54,765 nucleotides of DNA from Gemmatimonadota bacterium (lineage in GTDB: Bacteria; Gemmatimonadota; Gemmatimonadetes; Palauibacterales; Palauibacteraceae). A model generated the notes under the pieces. That model was not told the DNA's origin and did no database searches. It saw only the letters and a list, made by a program, of their open reading frames with translations. The stretch covers positions 1 to 54,765 of the forward strand of contig JAJEEM010000052.1 of assembly GCA_022820995.1 (NCBI GenBank), written 5' to 3'. The first letter of the stretch is position 1. The number at the start of each line of letters is the position of its first letter. The translations under genes and the position numbers were made by a program. Below are positions 7,676 to 16,174 of the stretch, one piece after another.

Positions 7676-8967
7676 GCGGTTCCCGGTCCCGTCTCGCGGA
7701 GCCAATGGCTCGCCGGTTCTGCCAGGAATTCGTTCAGAGGCACTTGATTGTTGCGCGTTCCGCTCCGGCCACCCACGAGCAGCGTTTCGGCGTTCGGAAA
7801 CCGTTCCTTGAAGGCGGTCAGGCCCGGAAGGGAGCCCCGCCAGCGTCCGGACTTGACCTCGATCCCGAGCACATGCGGCCCTTGGAAGAGCACGAAATCG
7901 ACTTCGTAGGGGTCGTCGCGCCAGTAGGCGAGGTGCATGGACGTCTCCAGCGTGTTGTGGAGGTGCGCTCCGACCGCGGTTTCGATGATCCGTCCCCAGA
8001 AGGTGCGGTCGCCCCGGGCCTCCTCGAACGAGTAGCCGGAGCGCGCCGTCATCAGGGCCGTGTTCAGCACGAGCAGCTTGGGATTGGACGCGCTCCTTGA
8101 GAGGGCGCTGCCGGAATAGTGGGGCAAATGCGTCATGATGCCGGCGTCGGAGAGCAGGTCGAGGTAGTGGGCGAGCGTCGTCGGATTGCCACCGCCCCGA
8201 AGCCGTCCGACCAGGCGCTGGTACTGGACGATCTGTCCCGAGTACTGCGGGGCCAGATCCACGAGCTGGCGCATGAGCGAGGGTCGGTCCACGCGGGTGA
8301 GTTCGAGGATGTCGCGCCCAAACACCGGCGCAAGGATCGAGTGCGCCACGTAGCGACGCCACCTGAGCAGGTCGGGTGCGCACCGCATGGCGGCGGGGTA
8401 TCCGCCGAAGAAGAGGTATTCGTCCAGGCTGATATCAAACGCCTGCGCCATCTCCCGCAGCGACCAGTGACGAACCGGGAACGACATGAAGCGGCCCACG
8501 AGGCTCTCCCCCATGCCCGTGAGGAGTCGCCACGGAGCGGAGCCGAGGATCACGACTCTTAGCGGGCACCCGTCTCGCCGGTCCCGGTCCCAGAGGCCCT
8601 TCACCGTCACCGACCAATCCTTGATACCTTGGATTTCGTCCAGGACAAGCACGGATCCCCCGCTAAGCTGGTCCGCAGCGTCTCGGGCCTGCTGCCAGGT
8701 GCCGATGAGCCAAGTGGGGTCGCGCGGCCGCGGAAGGGCCACCGTCGCGTCCGTCGTCGTCGGATCGGGCGGCGTTCGGTCCGGTTCATCAACGGCGATG
8801 TACCGGCCGTCCAGCCCCAGTCGACGCACCTTGCGAAGCGCCTGGCGCACGAGCGTCGTCTTGCCGGACTGCCGGGGGCCGGTGACAGCGAGGATGAGGG
8901 GATGGCCTGTCTCCTCCGTCAGCTCCCGTACAAGCTCTGCCACATGCGAGCGTTCGATCATCCTCAT
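7672..8967 (-). CDS. AAA family ATPase with DUF4143 domain
   Basis: 431 residues. Walker A is GPRQSGKT at 30-37 and Walker B is LVLDEIQ around 107-113, the AAA_14 type. The C-terminal third is DUF4143, with EVDFVLFQ followed by LGIEVKSG near residue 360-375, a D...E-x-K pattern of the restriction-endonuclease-like fold. Proteins of this family are common in bacterial accessory DNA and have no settled function. It is the first gene of the leftward defence operon, and its TGA overlaps the ATG of the NACHT-like gene. The first ATG (8967) lies five bases after a good -10 element, so the mRNA is probably leaderless and this start, not ATG 8961, is the likely one. Confidence 0.9.
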   Translation of the reverse strand: MRMIERSHVAELVRELTEETGHPLILAVTGPRQSGKTTLVRQALRKVRRLGLDGRYIAVDEPDRTPPDPTTTDATVALPRPRDPTWLIGTWQQARDAADQLSGGSVLVLDEIQGIKDWSVTVKGLWDRDRRDGCPLRVVILGSAPWRLLTGMGESLVGRFMSFPVRHWSLREMAQAFDISLDEYLFFGGYPAAMRCAPDLLRWRRYVAHSILAPVFGRDILELTRVDRPSLMRQLVDLAPQYSGQIVQYQRLVGRLRGGGNPTTLAHYLDLLSDAGIMTHLPHYSGSALSRSASNPKLLVLNTALMTARSGYSFEEARGDRTFWGRIIETAVGAHLHNTLETSMHLAYWRDDPYEVDFVLFQGPHVLGIEVKSGRWRGSLPGLTAFKERFPNAETLLVGGRSGTRNNQVPLNEFLAEPASHWLRETGPGTA

Positions 8968-8972
8968 GTGAA

Positions 8973-9001
8973 ATAGTAAGCTGCTATGTCATTCAGTTCA
9001 A
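8973..9001 (-). promoter_or_regulatory. Promoter of the NACHT operon, leaderless type
   Basis: On the minus strand, TTGAAC (9001-8996) and TACTAT (8978-8973) are separated by 17 bases. Only five bases lie between the -10 element and the ATG at 8967, so transcription should begin at or next to the start codon. It lies in the divergent region shared with the DISARM-type operon. Confidence 0.5.
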
Positions 9002-9144
9002 ATGATTACTTATTTCTGCCGGCGCGGTCGATTCGTGACCCTGCTAAGCACCGCCTCCGCGAACCGTTTACGTTGGGCGGCGCGAGGACGAGGTGGGGTG
9101 ACAGCGGGGCGGCGGCACCCCGATGTGAACGAGAGGATCGAAGC

Positions 9145-10353
9145 ATGGAGCGCGATAACGGCGGCGGGATCCTCAGCAGAGTCATGTTGCGGAACTACCG
9201 GAGCATCGCAGCATGCGATGTACGTCCGGCACCCCTTTCCATCCTCGTGGGTCCGAACGGGGCGGGGAAGAGCAACTTCCTGGATTCCCTCCGCTTCGTA
9301 GCCGATTCGCTCCGCTTCTCCCTCGAACACGCCCTGCAGTCGCGCGGGGGGATCGCCGAAGTGAGAAGGCGATCCGCCGGATACCCGCGGCACGCCGGGA
9401 TTCGCATCGATCTCCGGCTTGGGGAGGCAATGGCGTCGTACGCGTTCGAGATCGCGGCAAAGAAAGGGGGTAGCTACAGCATCGGACGCGAAGCCTGCCA
9501 AGTACGTCCGTCGATCACTGGACCGATACACCGCTATGTGGTCCGCGAGGGTGAGGTGGTGCGCAGTTCGTTTCCGTCCTTCGCGTCCGCGAGCGACCGG
9601 CTGTACCTCGTCGCGGCTTCGCATCTGCCGGAGTTGCGGCCCGTCTACGACGCTTTATCCAGGATGGCGTTCTACAACTTCAACGTCGACGCGATCCGTG
9701 CGCCCAGGCCCGTGACGCCAGAGGGCATCCTTCTCCGCGATGGCGCCAACTTGGCGGAGATTTTCTCCGGTCTCGACCCGGCGGTCCGCGATGAGATTGT
9801 CCAGTATCTCGCGGTGATCGTGCCTGGGATCAGCGACGTGGACACGCACTTGGTAGAGCGTCGGCGGACACTTCGCTTCTTGCAGGATGCGCCGGGCTCG
9901 GAGCGGCCATGGAAGTTCTCCGCCAGCGCGATGTCGGACGGAACGTTGCGCGTGCTTGCGACGCTCGTCGCGACGCGGCAGTCCGGCATGATCGGCTGGG
10001 AAGCTCCGAGCGTCGTGGGCCTTGAGGAACCTGAGACCGCGCTTCATCCGGCGGCGGCGGAGGCGCTGCTGGAGGCGATGCGGGGCAGCAGCCGCAGCGT
10101 CCAGATACTCGCCACAAGCCACGGAGCCGATCTCCTTGACAACTTCACGATTCCGCAGGACTCCATTTTTCCGGTGGTGACCGAGAACGGCAGCACGCGG
10201 ATCGGTCCGCTTGACGCCGCCGCAAGTTCGGCCATCGACAAGCGTTCGTTCACCGCTGGCGAGCTGTTACGGATGGATCAGCTTCAGCCTCATCCACACT
10301 GGGCGGAGATCAAAAAAGTGAATCTCTGGGGCGGTATGGCGGGGCCGGTGTGA
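9145..10353 (+). CDS. AAA_21/RecF-like ATPase, first gene of the DISARM-type operon
   Basis: 402 residues from ATG 9145, which has GAGAGG nine bases upstream. The frame is open from 8986, but that extra stretch overlaps the divergent promoter and looks non-coding. Walker A is GPNGAGKSN at about 36-44; the ABC/SMC-like tail has GLEEPETALHP (Walker B) and ILATSHGADLLDNF (switch His). This is the ATPase type paired with TOPRIM nucleases in OLD, Gabija and PARIS systems. It is coupled by a GTGA overlap to a DUF4276 gene, which is TOPRIM-like, so the two probably form an ATPase-nuclease pair. It opens an operon that continues into drmA, drmB and drmC. The function is inferred from family and context. 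Confidence 0.88.
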   Translation: MERDNGGGILSRVMLRNYRSIAACDVRPAPLSILVGPNGAGKSNFLDSLRFVADSLRFSLEHALQSRGGIAEVRRRSAGYPRHAGIRIDLRLGEAMASYAFEIAAKKGGSYSIGREACQVRPSITGPIHRYVVREGEVVRSSFPSFASASDRLYLVAASHLPELRPVYDALSRMAFYNFNVDAIRAPRPVTPEGILLRDGANLAEIFSGLDPAVRDEIVQYLAVIVPGISDVDTHLVERRRTLRFLQDAPGSERPWKFSASAMSDGTLRVLATLVATRQSGMIGWEAPSVVGLEEPETALHPAAAEALLEAMRGSSRSVQILATSHGADLLDNFTIPQDSIFPVVTENGSTRIGPLDAAASSAIDKRSFTAGELLRMDQLQPHPHWAEIKKVNLWGGMAGPV

Positions 10354-10931
10354 TCGTTCCGATCGTGGAGGGACAAGGGGAAGTCCAGGCGATTCGGATC
10401 CTCATCCAGCGGATCGCGTCAACGCGGGAACCCGTCACCTATCCTGATGTCGTGAGCCCGCTGCGTGTTCAAAGGGACAAGCTCATCAGGCGGACTGACG
10501 TACTCGAGGAATACGTCGAGCTGGCAGCCAACAAGAGTGAACCTGACGGGCGGATCTTGATCCTGTTGGGTGCCGATGGAGACTGTCCCCGGGATCTCGC
10601 TACCCGCCTTCTGGACCGCGCCAGAGCGGCCCGCTCGGATCGACGCATTCAGGTTGTCGTTGCCAAGCAGGAGTACGAAGCATGGTTCTTGGCGGCCATC
10701 GAGTCCGTCGCGCGGAGCAGGGGCGTCGCCGGGCTGGTCTCGAGGCCCAACGATCCGGAGGCCGTGAGCGGCGCGAAGGAGCGGCTCTCGTCGATTTTGG
10801 GTGGACCCGGATCATATGCGCCGGTGAGGGATCAACCGGGACTGACGAGGGCGTTCGACCTTGACGAAGCCCGCCGATACGCACCGTCGTTCGACAAAAT
10901 GTACCGTGCCATCGAAGCGTTGCTGGCGTGA
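10350..10931 (+). CDS. DUF4276 family, TOPRIM-like protein
   Basis: 193 residues from GTG 10350, overlapping the ATPase stop as GTGA. The N-terminal IVEGQGEV (Glu7) and LLGADGDCP (Asp76 and Asp78) match the E...D-x-D metal-binding layout of TOPRIM folds. Later motifs QEYEAWFLAAIE and QPGLTRAFDL are typical of DUF4276. The family is frequently encoded next to AAA_21 ATPases in accessory regions, and a nuclease activated by the ATPase is the usual proposal. Its stop overlaps the GTG of drmA (10928-10931), so all three genes are translationally coupled. This coupling to DISARM genes is the unusual part. Confidence 0.88.
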   Translation: MIVPIVEGQGEVQAIRILIQRIASTREPVTYPDVVSPLRVQRDKLIRRTDVLEEYVELAANKSEPDGRILILLGADGDCPRDLATRLLDRARAARSDRRIQVVVAKQEYEAWFLAAIESVARSRGVAGLVSRPNDPEAVSGAKERLSSILGGPGSYAPVRDQPGLTRAFDLDEARRYAPSFDKMYRAIEALLA

Positions 10932-13900
10932 ATCCACAGCCGACAAACGCGGCAACTGACTCGACGCTTCCAGGTTCGTTCAAGTCCTCGGACTCCGTGA
11001 CCGTGCGGGGGGATCTGGTACGGACTCTCGACCTGGATCTCGTCGGTCCAGGGCCGGAGGGGGAGCACGCCGAGGAATGTCTGCCGGGCCGGGAACGGCC
11101 GTCGCTCTGGTATCTCACGGGTTTCCTCGTGCCCTCCGACACGCCCGCCGAGTTCCGCGCGGATGATGACGCGGACGACGACTTCGAGGCGGAAGTGCCC
11201 GAGGACCAGGGGTTGGCCGAGGAGTCCGCAGAGGACCGAAAGGCGGCCCGGAAGAGCTTCTATCCGTCCTCGATGGGTCTCAGCGTGCTCGTGCGGTCGG
11301 AGACGCCGAGCCTCCGAGTTACGGTCAGTTGGGGCGACTACGCACGCTCGAAGGAGAAGGACTCCGAGGGCAAAGAGGTTGAGGTGTGGCGGCGGACGCC
11401 GCACTCGCGCGAGGTCGTGCTGGCACTCGACGGTGACGAGGCGGGGAGCGCTCGGCCGGTGCCGGAATCGAGGGGGCTGTCGCTGTTTGTGAGGGAACGC
11501 CGCGTCCCGACCGAAACCCTCGCCGGGAGGATCGAGCCCGGCACGCGCGCGGTGTCGGTGTTTTTGGCAAACGGTCGCACGCCCCCGGCCGAGCGTCGCG
11601 ATGCCGACACGGCCTACGCCTTCCAGGCGGCGATCGCGGTGGAATCGGATGTGCCCTTCCACCCGCGTCCCGACATGAGCGCCCGCACGGATCAGGAGTG
11701 GGACGACCGCGTGGCGGACCTGCACTACGCCGACACACCCGCCTACGCCACCGGACACGGGATCGCCACGGACTGGGCGGTCGAGGAGGGTGTGTGCCGG
11801 AAGGTGTGGACGACGTGGATCGGCCACGCCGAGGTCGAGGCCACGGAACGGAACGAGGTGTCCGGCGTCGAACTTTCCATGGATGCGCTGGGCTCTCTGG
11901 GCGACGGTGAGGCCGCCACGGAGGCCCTTTCCCCCCTCGTGTCGGAGTACCGGCGGTGGATCGACGAACGGCGCGGCCAGCCGCCCGAACTCGAGGAGGA
12001 ACGCCGCGAGACGGCGGAGGAGCTGCTCAACCAAGCTGGCTTGGCGGCGGATCGCATGGAGCGTGGAATCGCGGTGCTGGCCGGGGATCCCGATGCGCTG
12101 GAGGCCTTCCGCGTGGCGAACCGGGCGGTCGCGAAAGCGTTGGTGCGGCGCGGTATTGGGGACAACCCGGCCTGGCGCCCGTTCCAGCTTGCGTTCCTGC
12201 TGCTCAACCTGCCGGGCATGGTCGATCCCGCGGACGTGGATCGCGAAACCGTCGATCTCCTTTTCTTCCCGACGGGCGGCGGCAAGACAGAGGCGTATCT
12301 GGGGCTCGCCGCTTTCGCGATGGTCCTCCGTCGGCTCCGGAATCCCGGCGACGAGGGACGGGCCGGAGCCGGCGTCAGCGTCATCATGCGCTACACACTC
12401 CGCCTGCTCACGCTCGATCAGATGACGCGCGCATCGAGTCTGGTGTGCGCGCTGGAACTGGAACGGGAGGCGAATCCCGCCCGCTACGGGACCTGGCCGT
12501 TCGAGATCGGGCTCTGGGTGGGGAAGGCCGCCACCCCGAACAGGATGGGCCGGAAGGGGGACAATCGGCCGGACAGCGCCCGCGGCAAGACGCTTCGATA
12601 CCGCGCCGAATCGCGGCACAACCCGGCTCCGATTCCGATCGAGAGCTGCCCGTGGTGTGGAGAGGGGTTCGACGGCGACTCCTTCTCGCTCGAGCCCAAC
12701 GCCGATCAGCCGCGCGAACTCCGCGTCGTGTGCCTGAACTACGAGTGCGATTTCTCCGGCGGCCGCCCGCTCCCGATCATCGCCGTGGACGAGCCGCTCT
12801 ACCGGAGGCTCCCCGCGTTCCTCATCTCGACGGTCGACAAGTTCGCGTCGCTGCCGTGGGAGGGACGGTCGGGCGTCCTCCTGGGCGGGGCGGCCCGATA
12901 CGGTCCGGACGGCTTCTACGGGGCGGCCGATCCGGGCGTGGGCAGCCCGCTGGAGAAGCCGCTCCTTCCCCCCGACCTCATCATCCAGGACGAACTCCAC
13001 CTGATCACAGGTCCGCTCGGGACCATGATGGGCCTCTACGAGACCGCCATCGAGGCGCTCTGCACGCTCCGTGATGGAAAGCGCGCCCCGAGGCCGAAGA
13101 TCGTCGCCTCCACCGCCACCGTGCGGCAGGCGAGCGACCAGGTGCAGGCAGTCTTCGCGCGTGACGAGACGCGGGTGTTTCCGCCCCCGGGCCCGGACCG
13201 GCGCGATTCGTTCTTCGCTCGCACCGCGCCCGCCTCCGAGATACCGGCGAGGGTCTATCTCGGCATCGCCGCGGCCGGCCGAAGCGCGAAGTTCCTCTTC
13301 CGCCGCGTCGTCCTGGCGCTCATGGCCGGTGCCTTCAAGTCCTACCGGGAAGCCGGGGACCGCGGCAACGAGAAGAACCCCGCGGACCCCTACATGACGT
13401 TGCTGGCGTACTTCAACAGCCTGCGCGAACTGGGCGGCGCGCGCCGCCTGCTCGAGGAGGAGGTGAGGAACACGCTCAAGAAGCGGGGGGGCCGGAAGCG
13501 CGTCGGGGAGCAACGCGGCCTGTTTCGAGACCGGTATTTCAGCGACGAAGTTGTGGAACTGACGTCGCGGGAACCCACGAACGCGGTTGCGGAGGCGTAC
13601 CAGCGGCTCGGTCGGGGCTTCCACGAGGAGAGGCCGGTCAACTGCGCGATCGCGACGAACATGATCTCCGTCGGGCTCGATGTGTCCCGGCTCGGCCTCA
13701 TGGTCGTGTGCGGCCAGCCCAAGACGCACTCGGAGTATATTCAGGCGACGAGCCGCGTGGGCCGGGACCCTCAGAGGCCGGGGCTCGTCGTGACGCTCCT
13801 CAACATCCACAAGCCGCGCGACCGCTCCTACTACGAGCGGTTCCGCCACCATCACGAGACGTTCTACCGGCGGGTGGAAGCGGGCAGCGTGACGCCGTTC

Positions 13901-14365
13901 TCCATGCGCGCGCTCGACCGGGGCTTCGCCGGAGCCTTCGTCGCGCTCGCGCGGCACTCCAATCCGGCTCTGACGCCCCCGCTCGGCGTGCAGTCCGTCG
14001 CCGAGGCTCGCAGCCAGCTCGAGGATCTGCTGAGCGACACGTTTCGGGCACGGGTGGGCAAGCAGCCGATCAGAGACCCCAAGGACTGCCACGAACGCCA
14101 GAACAACGTGCGGGATCGCGTTGTGGACCTGCTCGATTCGTGGCTGACGGTGCTCAACGAGTACCAGGAGAACGGTGTCGAACTCCAGTATCAGCGGTAC
14201 GAGAGCCGCCGCCACCGAACCCCGAAACCCCTGCTGCGCCACATCCTTGAGCCGGAGGGACGGCCGCACCACCGCAAGTTCCGCGCGAATCGTTCGCTTC
14301 GCGACGTGGAACCCGAGGTGCATGTGTACGTCAGGGATCCCGGCGACACGGGGAGATCCGAATGA
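10928..14365 (+). CDS. drmA: DISARM helicase-like protein DrmA
   Basis: 1145 residues. DrmA is the helicase-domain subunit of DISARM, a restriction-modification-related anti-phage system, and forms a complex with DrmB. The superfamily 2 motifs are in place: Walker A FPTGGGKTEAYLG near residue 446, a DEAH-like IIQDELHLITGPLG near 685, STAT at motif III, and QATSRVGR (motif VI) near 938. Cys pairs CPWC (about 573) and C-x4-C just after suggest a zinc site. The stretch DDDADDDFEAE near residue 80 is strongly acidic. The start is GTG 10928, overlapping the DUF4276 stop. The length and order before drmB and drmC fit the family well. Confidence 0.93.
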   Translation: MNPQPTNAATDSTLPGSFKSSDSVTVRGDLVRTLDLDLVGPGPEGEHAEECLPGRERPSLWYLTGFLVPSDTPAEFRADDDADDDFEAEVPEDQGLAEESAEDRKAARKSFYPSSMGLSVLVRSETPSLRVTVSWGDYARSKEKDSEGKEVEVWRRTPHSREVVLALDGDEAGSARPVPESRGLSLFVRERRVPTETLAGRIEPGTRAVSVFLANGRTPPAERRDADTAYAFQAAIAVESDVPFHPRPDMSARTDQEWDDRVADLHYADTPAYATGHGIATDWAVEEGVCRKVWTTWIGHAEVEATERNEVSGVELSMDALGSLGDGEAATEALSPLVSEYRRWIDERRGQPPELEEERRETAEELLNQAGLAADRMERGIAVLAGDPDALEAFRVANRAVAKALVRRGIGDNPAWRPFQLAFLLLNLPGMVDPADVDRETVDLLFFPTGGGKTEAYLGLAAFAMVLRRLRNPGDEGRAGAGVSVIMRYTLRLLTLDQMTRASSLVCALELEREANPARYGTWPFEIGLWVGKAATPNRMGRKGDNRPDSARGKTLRYRAESRHNPAPIPIESCPWCGEGFDGDSFSLEPNADQPRELRVVCLNYECDFSGGRPLPIIAVDEPLYRRLPAFLISTVDKFASLPWEGRSGVLLGGAARYGPDGFYGAADPGVGSPLEKPLLPPDLIIQDELHLITGPLGTMMGLYETAIEALCTLRDGKRAPRPKIVASTATVRQASDQVQAVFARDETRVFPPPGPDRRDSFFARTAPASEIPARVYLGIAAAGRSAKFLFRRVVLALMAGAFKSYREAGDRGNEKNPADPYMTLLAYFNSLRELGGARRLLEEEVRNTLKKRGGRKRVGEQRGLFRDRYFSDEVVELTSREPTNAVAEAYQRLGRGFHEERPVNCAIATNMISVGLDVSRLGLMVVCGQPKTHSEYIQATSRVGRDPQRPGLVVTLLNIHKPRDRSYYERFRHHHETFYRRVEAGSVTPFSMRALDRGFAGAFVALARHSNPALTPPLGVQSVAEARSQLEDLLSDTFRARVGKQPIRDPKDCHERQNNVRDRVVDLLDSWLTVLNEYQENGVELQYQRYESRRHRTPKPLLRHILEPEGRPHHRKFRANRSLRDVEPEVHVYVRDPGDTGRSE

Positions 14366-16155
14366 GCGTCGGCGGCCGGGGCCAGATTCGGCGCAGCCAG
14401 GTCATCACCACCTACGGCCCGGGCGCGCTGATCGACCTGCCGCGGGACTCGGCGATCGTCGCCGGGCTCGAAGCGTGGCCGGGGCCGAGTCAGTTGCACC
14501 AACTGAACGAGCCTCGCCTCGAGCGCAGACTGCGCGACATGACCGGCGTTGCGGCCCCGCGGCTCTACGCGCCGCCGACGCGCGACGAGACCGAGTTCTG
14601 GCGGCAGTCGCCGCCGGGGATCACCGCGTGGAGGTTCCCCGAGTGGTTCGTCGTGCAGGTCGATGACGACTCCCGTCCGCTCGTCCACCGCGACGCCCTC
14701 GACGAGAGGCGACGCTACGGCGGGAAGCCGACCGTCCCGACGCGCTTCGTGAGGGCCTGCCCCAACGGCCATGTAGACGACATCCAGTGGTCGGAGTTCG
14801 TGCATCGGGGCAGGGCCGACCATGTCCCCCGGCTCACGCTTGAGGAAAGCGGCGCCACCGGCGAGTTGGGCAACCTCTGGGTCCGCTGCGCGTGCGGGAA
14901 GTCGCGCCGCATGTCGGAGGCCGCCGACATCAGCACGAAGCCGCTCGGCGCCTGTCGCGGGAAGCGTCCGTGGTTGGGACCGAACACATCAGAGAAGTGT
15001 GGGGTGCCGAGTTATCTCCTGATCCGTACGGCGACGAACGCCTACTTCCCGATGGTCGTCCGGGCGTTGTCGCTCCCGGAGCGAGGCGACGCCCTGGATC
15101 AGGTCGTAAACGACTTGTGGGATGATCTCCAGATCGTGGAGGAGATCGGCCATCTCGGCTTCATCAAGAAGAAGCCGGCGGTCGCGGACGCGCTGGGCGG
15201 GTTCGAGGACGAGGAAGTTCTGGAGACGATCCTACGTCGCAAGGCAGGCGCGACCCAAACCGCGGCATCCGTCAAGAGCGTCGAACTGGACGCGCTGCTC
15301 AACGTCGAGGAGGGCTACGGCGACGGTGTGCCGATCAACCTCGACTTCCACGCGAAGAAGCTCCCGGGCGGATACCGATCCGAGCGCTTCCCCGGGCTGG
15401 AGACCGTCGTGCAGGTGCATCGGCTGCGCGAAGTCCTGGCGCTGGCGGGGTTCACGCGGCTCGAAGCGCCAATGCCGGACATCGACGGCGAATACCGGGA
15501 CGATGTGAAGCGGGCGGATCTCGCGATCGATCCCTCGTGGTTCCCGGCGGTGGAGAATCGCGGCGAGGGCGTGTTCCTGCACCTCGCCCCCGAAGCGGTC
15601 CGGGCGTGGCGGGCTCGTTCCGGCGTCAAGCGACGGGTGGCGGACCTTGAGCGAGGACACCGGGCGTGGGCCGAGCAGCGGAAGAACAGCCAGCCGTTCC
15701 CCGGCGGCGCTTACGTGATGCTCCACACGCTGTCGCACTTGCTCCTCCAGTCGCTCTCCACGCACTGCGGATACCCGGCTGCCTCGATCCGCGAGCGAAT
15801 TTACGTCGACGCCCGAGGCGAGCGGTACGGAATCCTCCTCTACACGGCGAGCCCGGACGCGGAGGGCACGCTGGGCGGCTTGGTACAGCAGGCCCGAGAT
15901 ATCGAGGTCCACCTGGAGCGGGCTCTGGAAGCGGCCGAACTCTGTTCGAACGACCCCGTCTGCGCGCAGCACCGCCCCTCGGTCAGCGTGGAGGACCGAT
16001 TGCTCCACGGCGCCGCGTGTCACGGGTGCACGCTCATCGCCGAAACGTCCTGCGAGATGTGGAACGACTACCTCGACCGTGCCCTCGTCGTCCCGACCCT
16101 GGACGTGCCGGACGCCGCCTTCTTCGATCTTTCGGCAGCGCAGAGTCCGGCTTGA
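14362..16155 (+). CDS. drmB: DISARM protein DrmB (DUF1998)
   Basis: 597 residues from ATG 14362, overlapping the drmA stop as ATGA. The N-terminus IRRSQVITTYGPGALIDLP is the hallmark of DrmB. The C-terminal DUF1998 domain begins near residue 450 (MLHTLSHLLLQSL) and ends with a Cys cluster, CSNDPVC and then HGAACHGC followed by another Cys, likely a zinc site. Additional Cys pairs at mid-protein (CPNGH, CACGK) are also family-like. DrmB binds DrmA, and the DrmAB complex acts on invading DNA with exposed 5' ends. Nothing is truncated or missing that I can see. Confidence 0.93.
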   Translation: MSVGGRGQIRRSQVITTYGPGALIDLPRDSAIVAGLEAWPGPSQLHQLNEPRLERRLRDMTGVAAPRLYAPPTRDETEFWRQSPPGITAWRFPEWFVVQVDDDSRPLVHRDALDERRRYGGKPTVPTRFVRACPNGHVDDIQWSEFVHRGRADHVPRLTLEESGATGELGNLWVRCACGKSRRMSEAADISTKPLGACRGKRPWLGPNTSEKCGVPSYLLIRTATNAYFPMVVRALSLPERGDALDQVVNDLWDDLQIVEEIGHLGFIKKKPAVADALGGFEDEEVLETILRRKAGATQTAASVKSVELDALLNVEEGYGDGVPINLDFHAKKLPGGYRSERFPGLETVVQVHRLREVLALAGFTRLEAPMPDIDGEYRDDVKRADLAIDPSWFPAVENRGEGVFLHLAPEAVRAWRARSGVKRRVADLERGHRAWAEQRKNSQPFPGGAYVMLHTLSHLLLQSLSTHCGYPAASIRERIYVDARGERYGILLYTASPDAEGTLGGLVQQARDIEVHLERALEAAELCSNDPVCAQHRPSVSVEDRLLHGAACHGCTLIAETSCEMWNDYLDRALVVPTLDVPDAAFFDLSAAQSPA

Positions 16156-16174
16156 GGGGAGGACTGGCCGCGGT

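Noticed and set aside
5573..7747. A 724-codon open frame on the plus strand across the NACHT-like gene
   Set aside because: Antisense to motif-bearing sequence and without domains of its own.
7676..8383. Upstream extension of the NACHT-like reading frame
   Set aside because: It overlaps the DUF4143 ATPase in another frame, is Arg/Pro-rich noise, and the ATG 7675 start has an ATGA overlap.
10832..14323. A 1163-codon open frame on the minus strand across drmA
   Set aside because: It mirrors the codon pattern of a high-GC gene, has no recognisable domains, and drmA is certain on the other strand.
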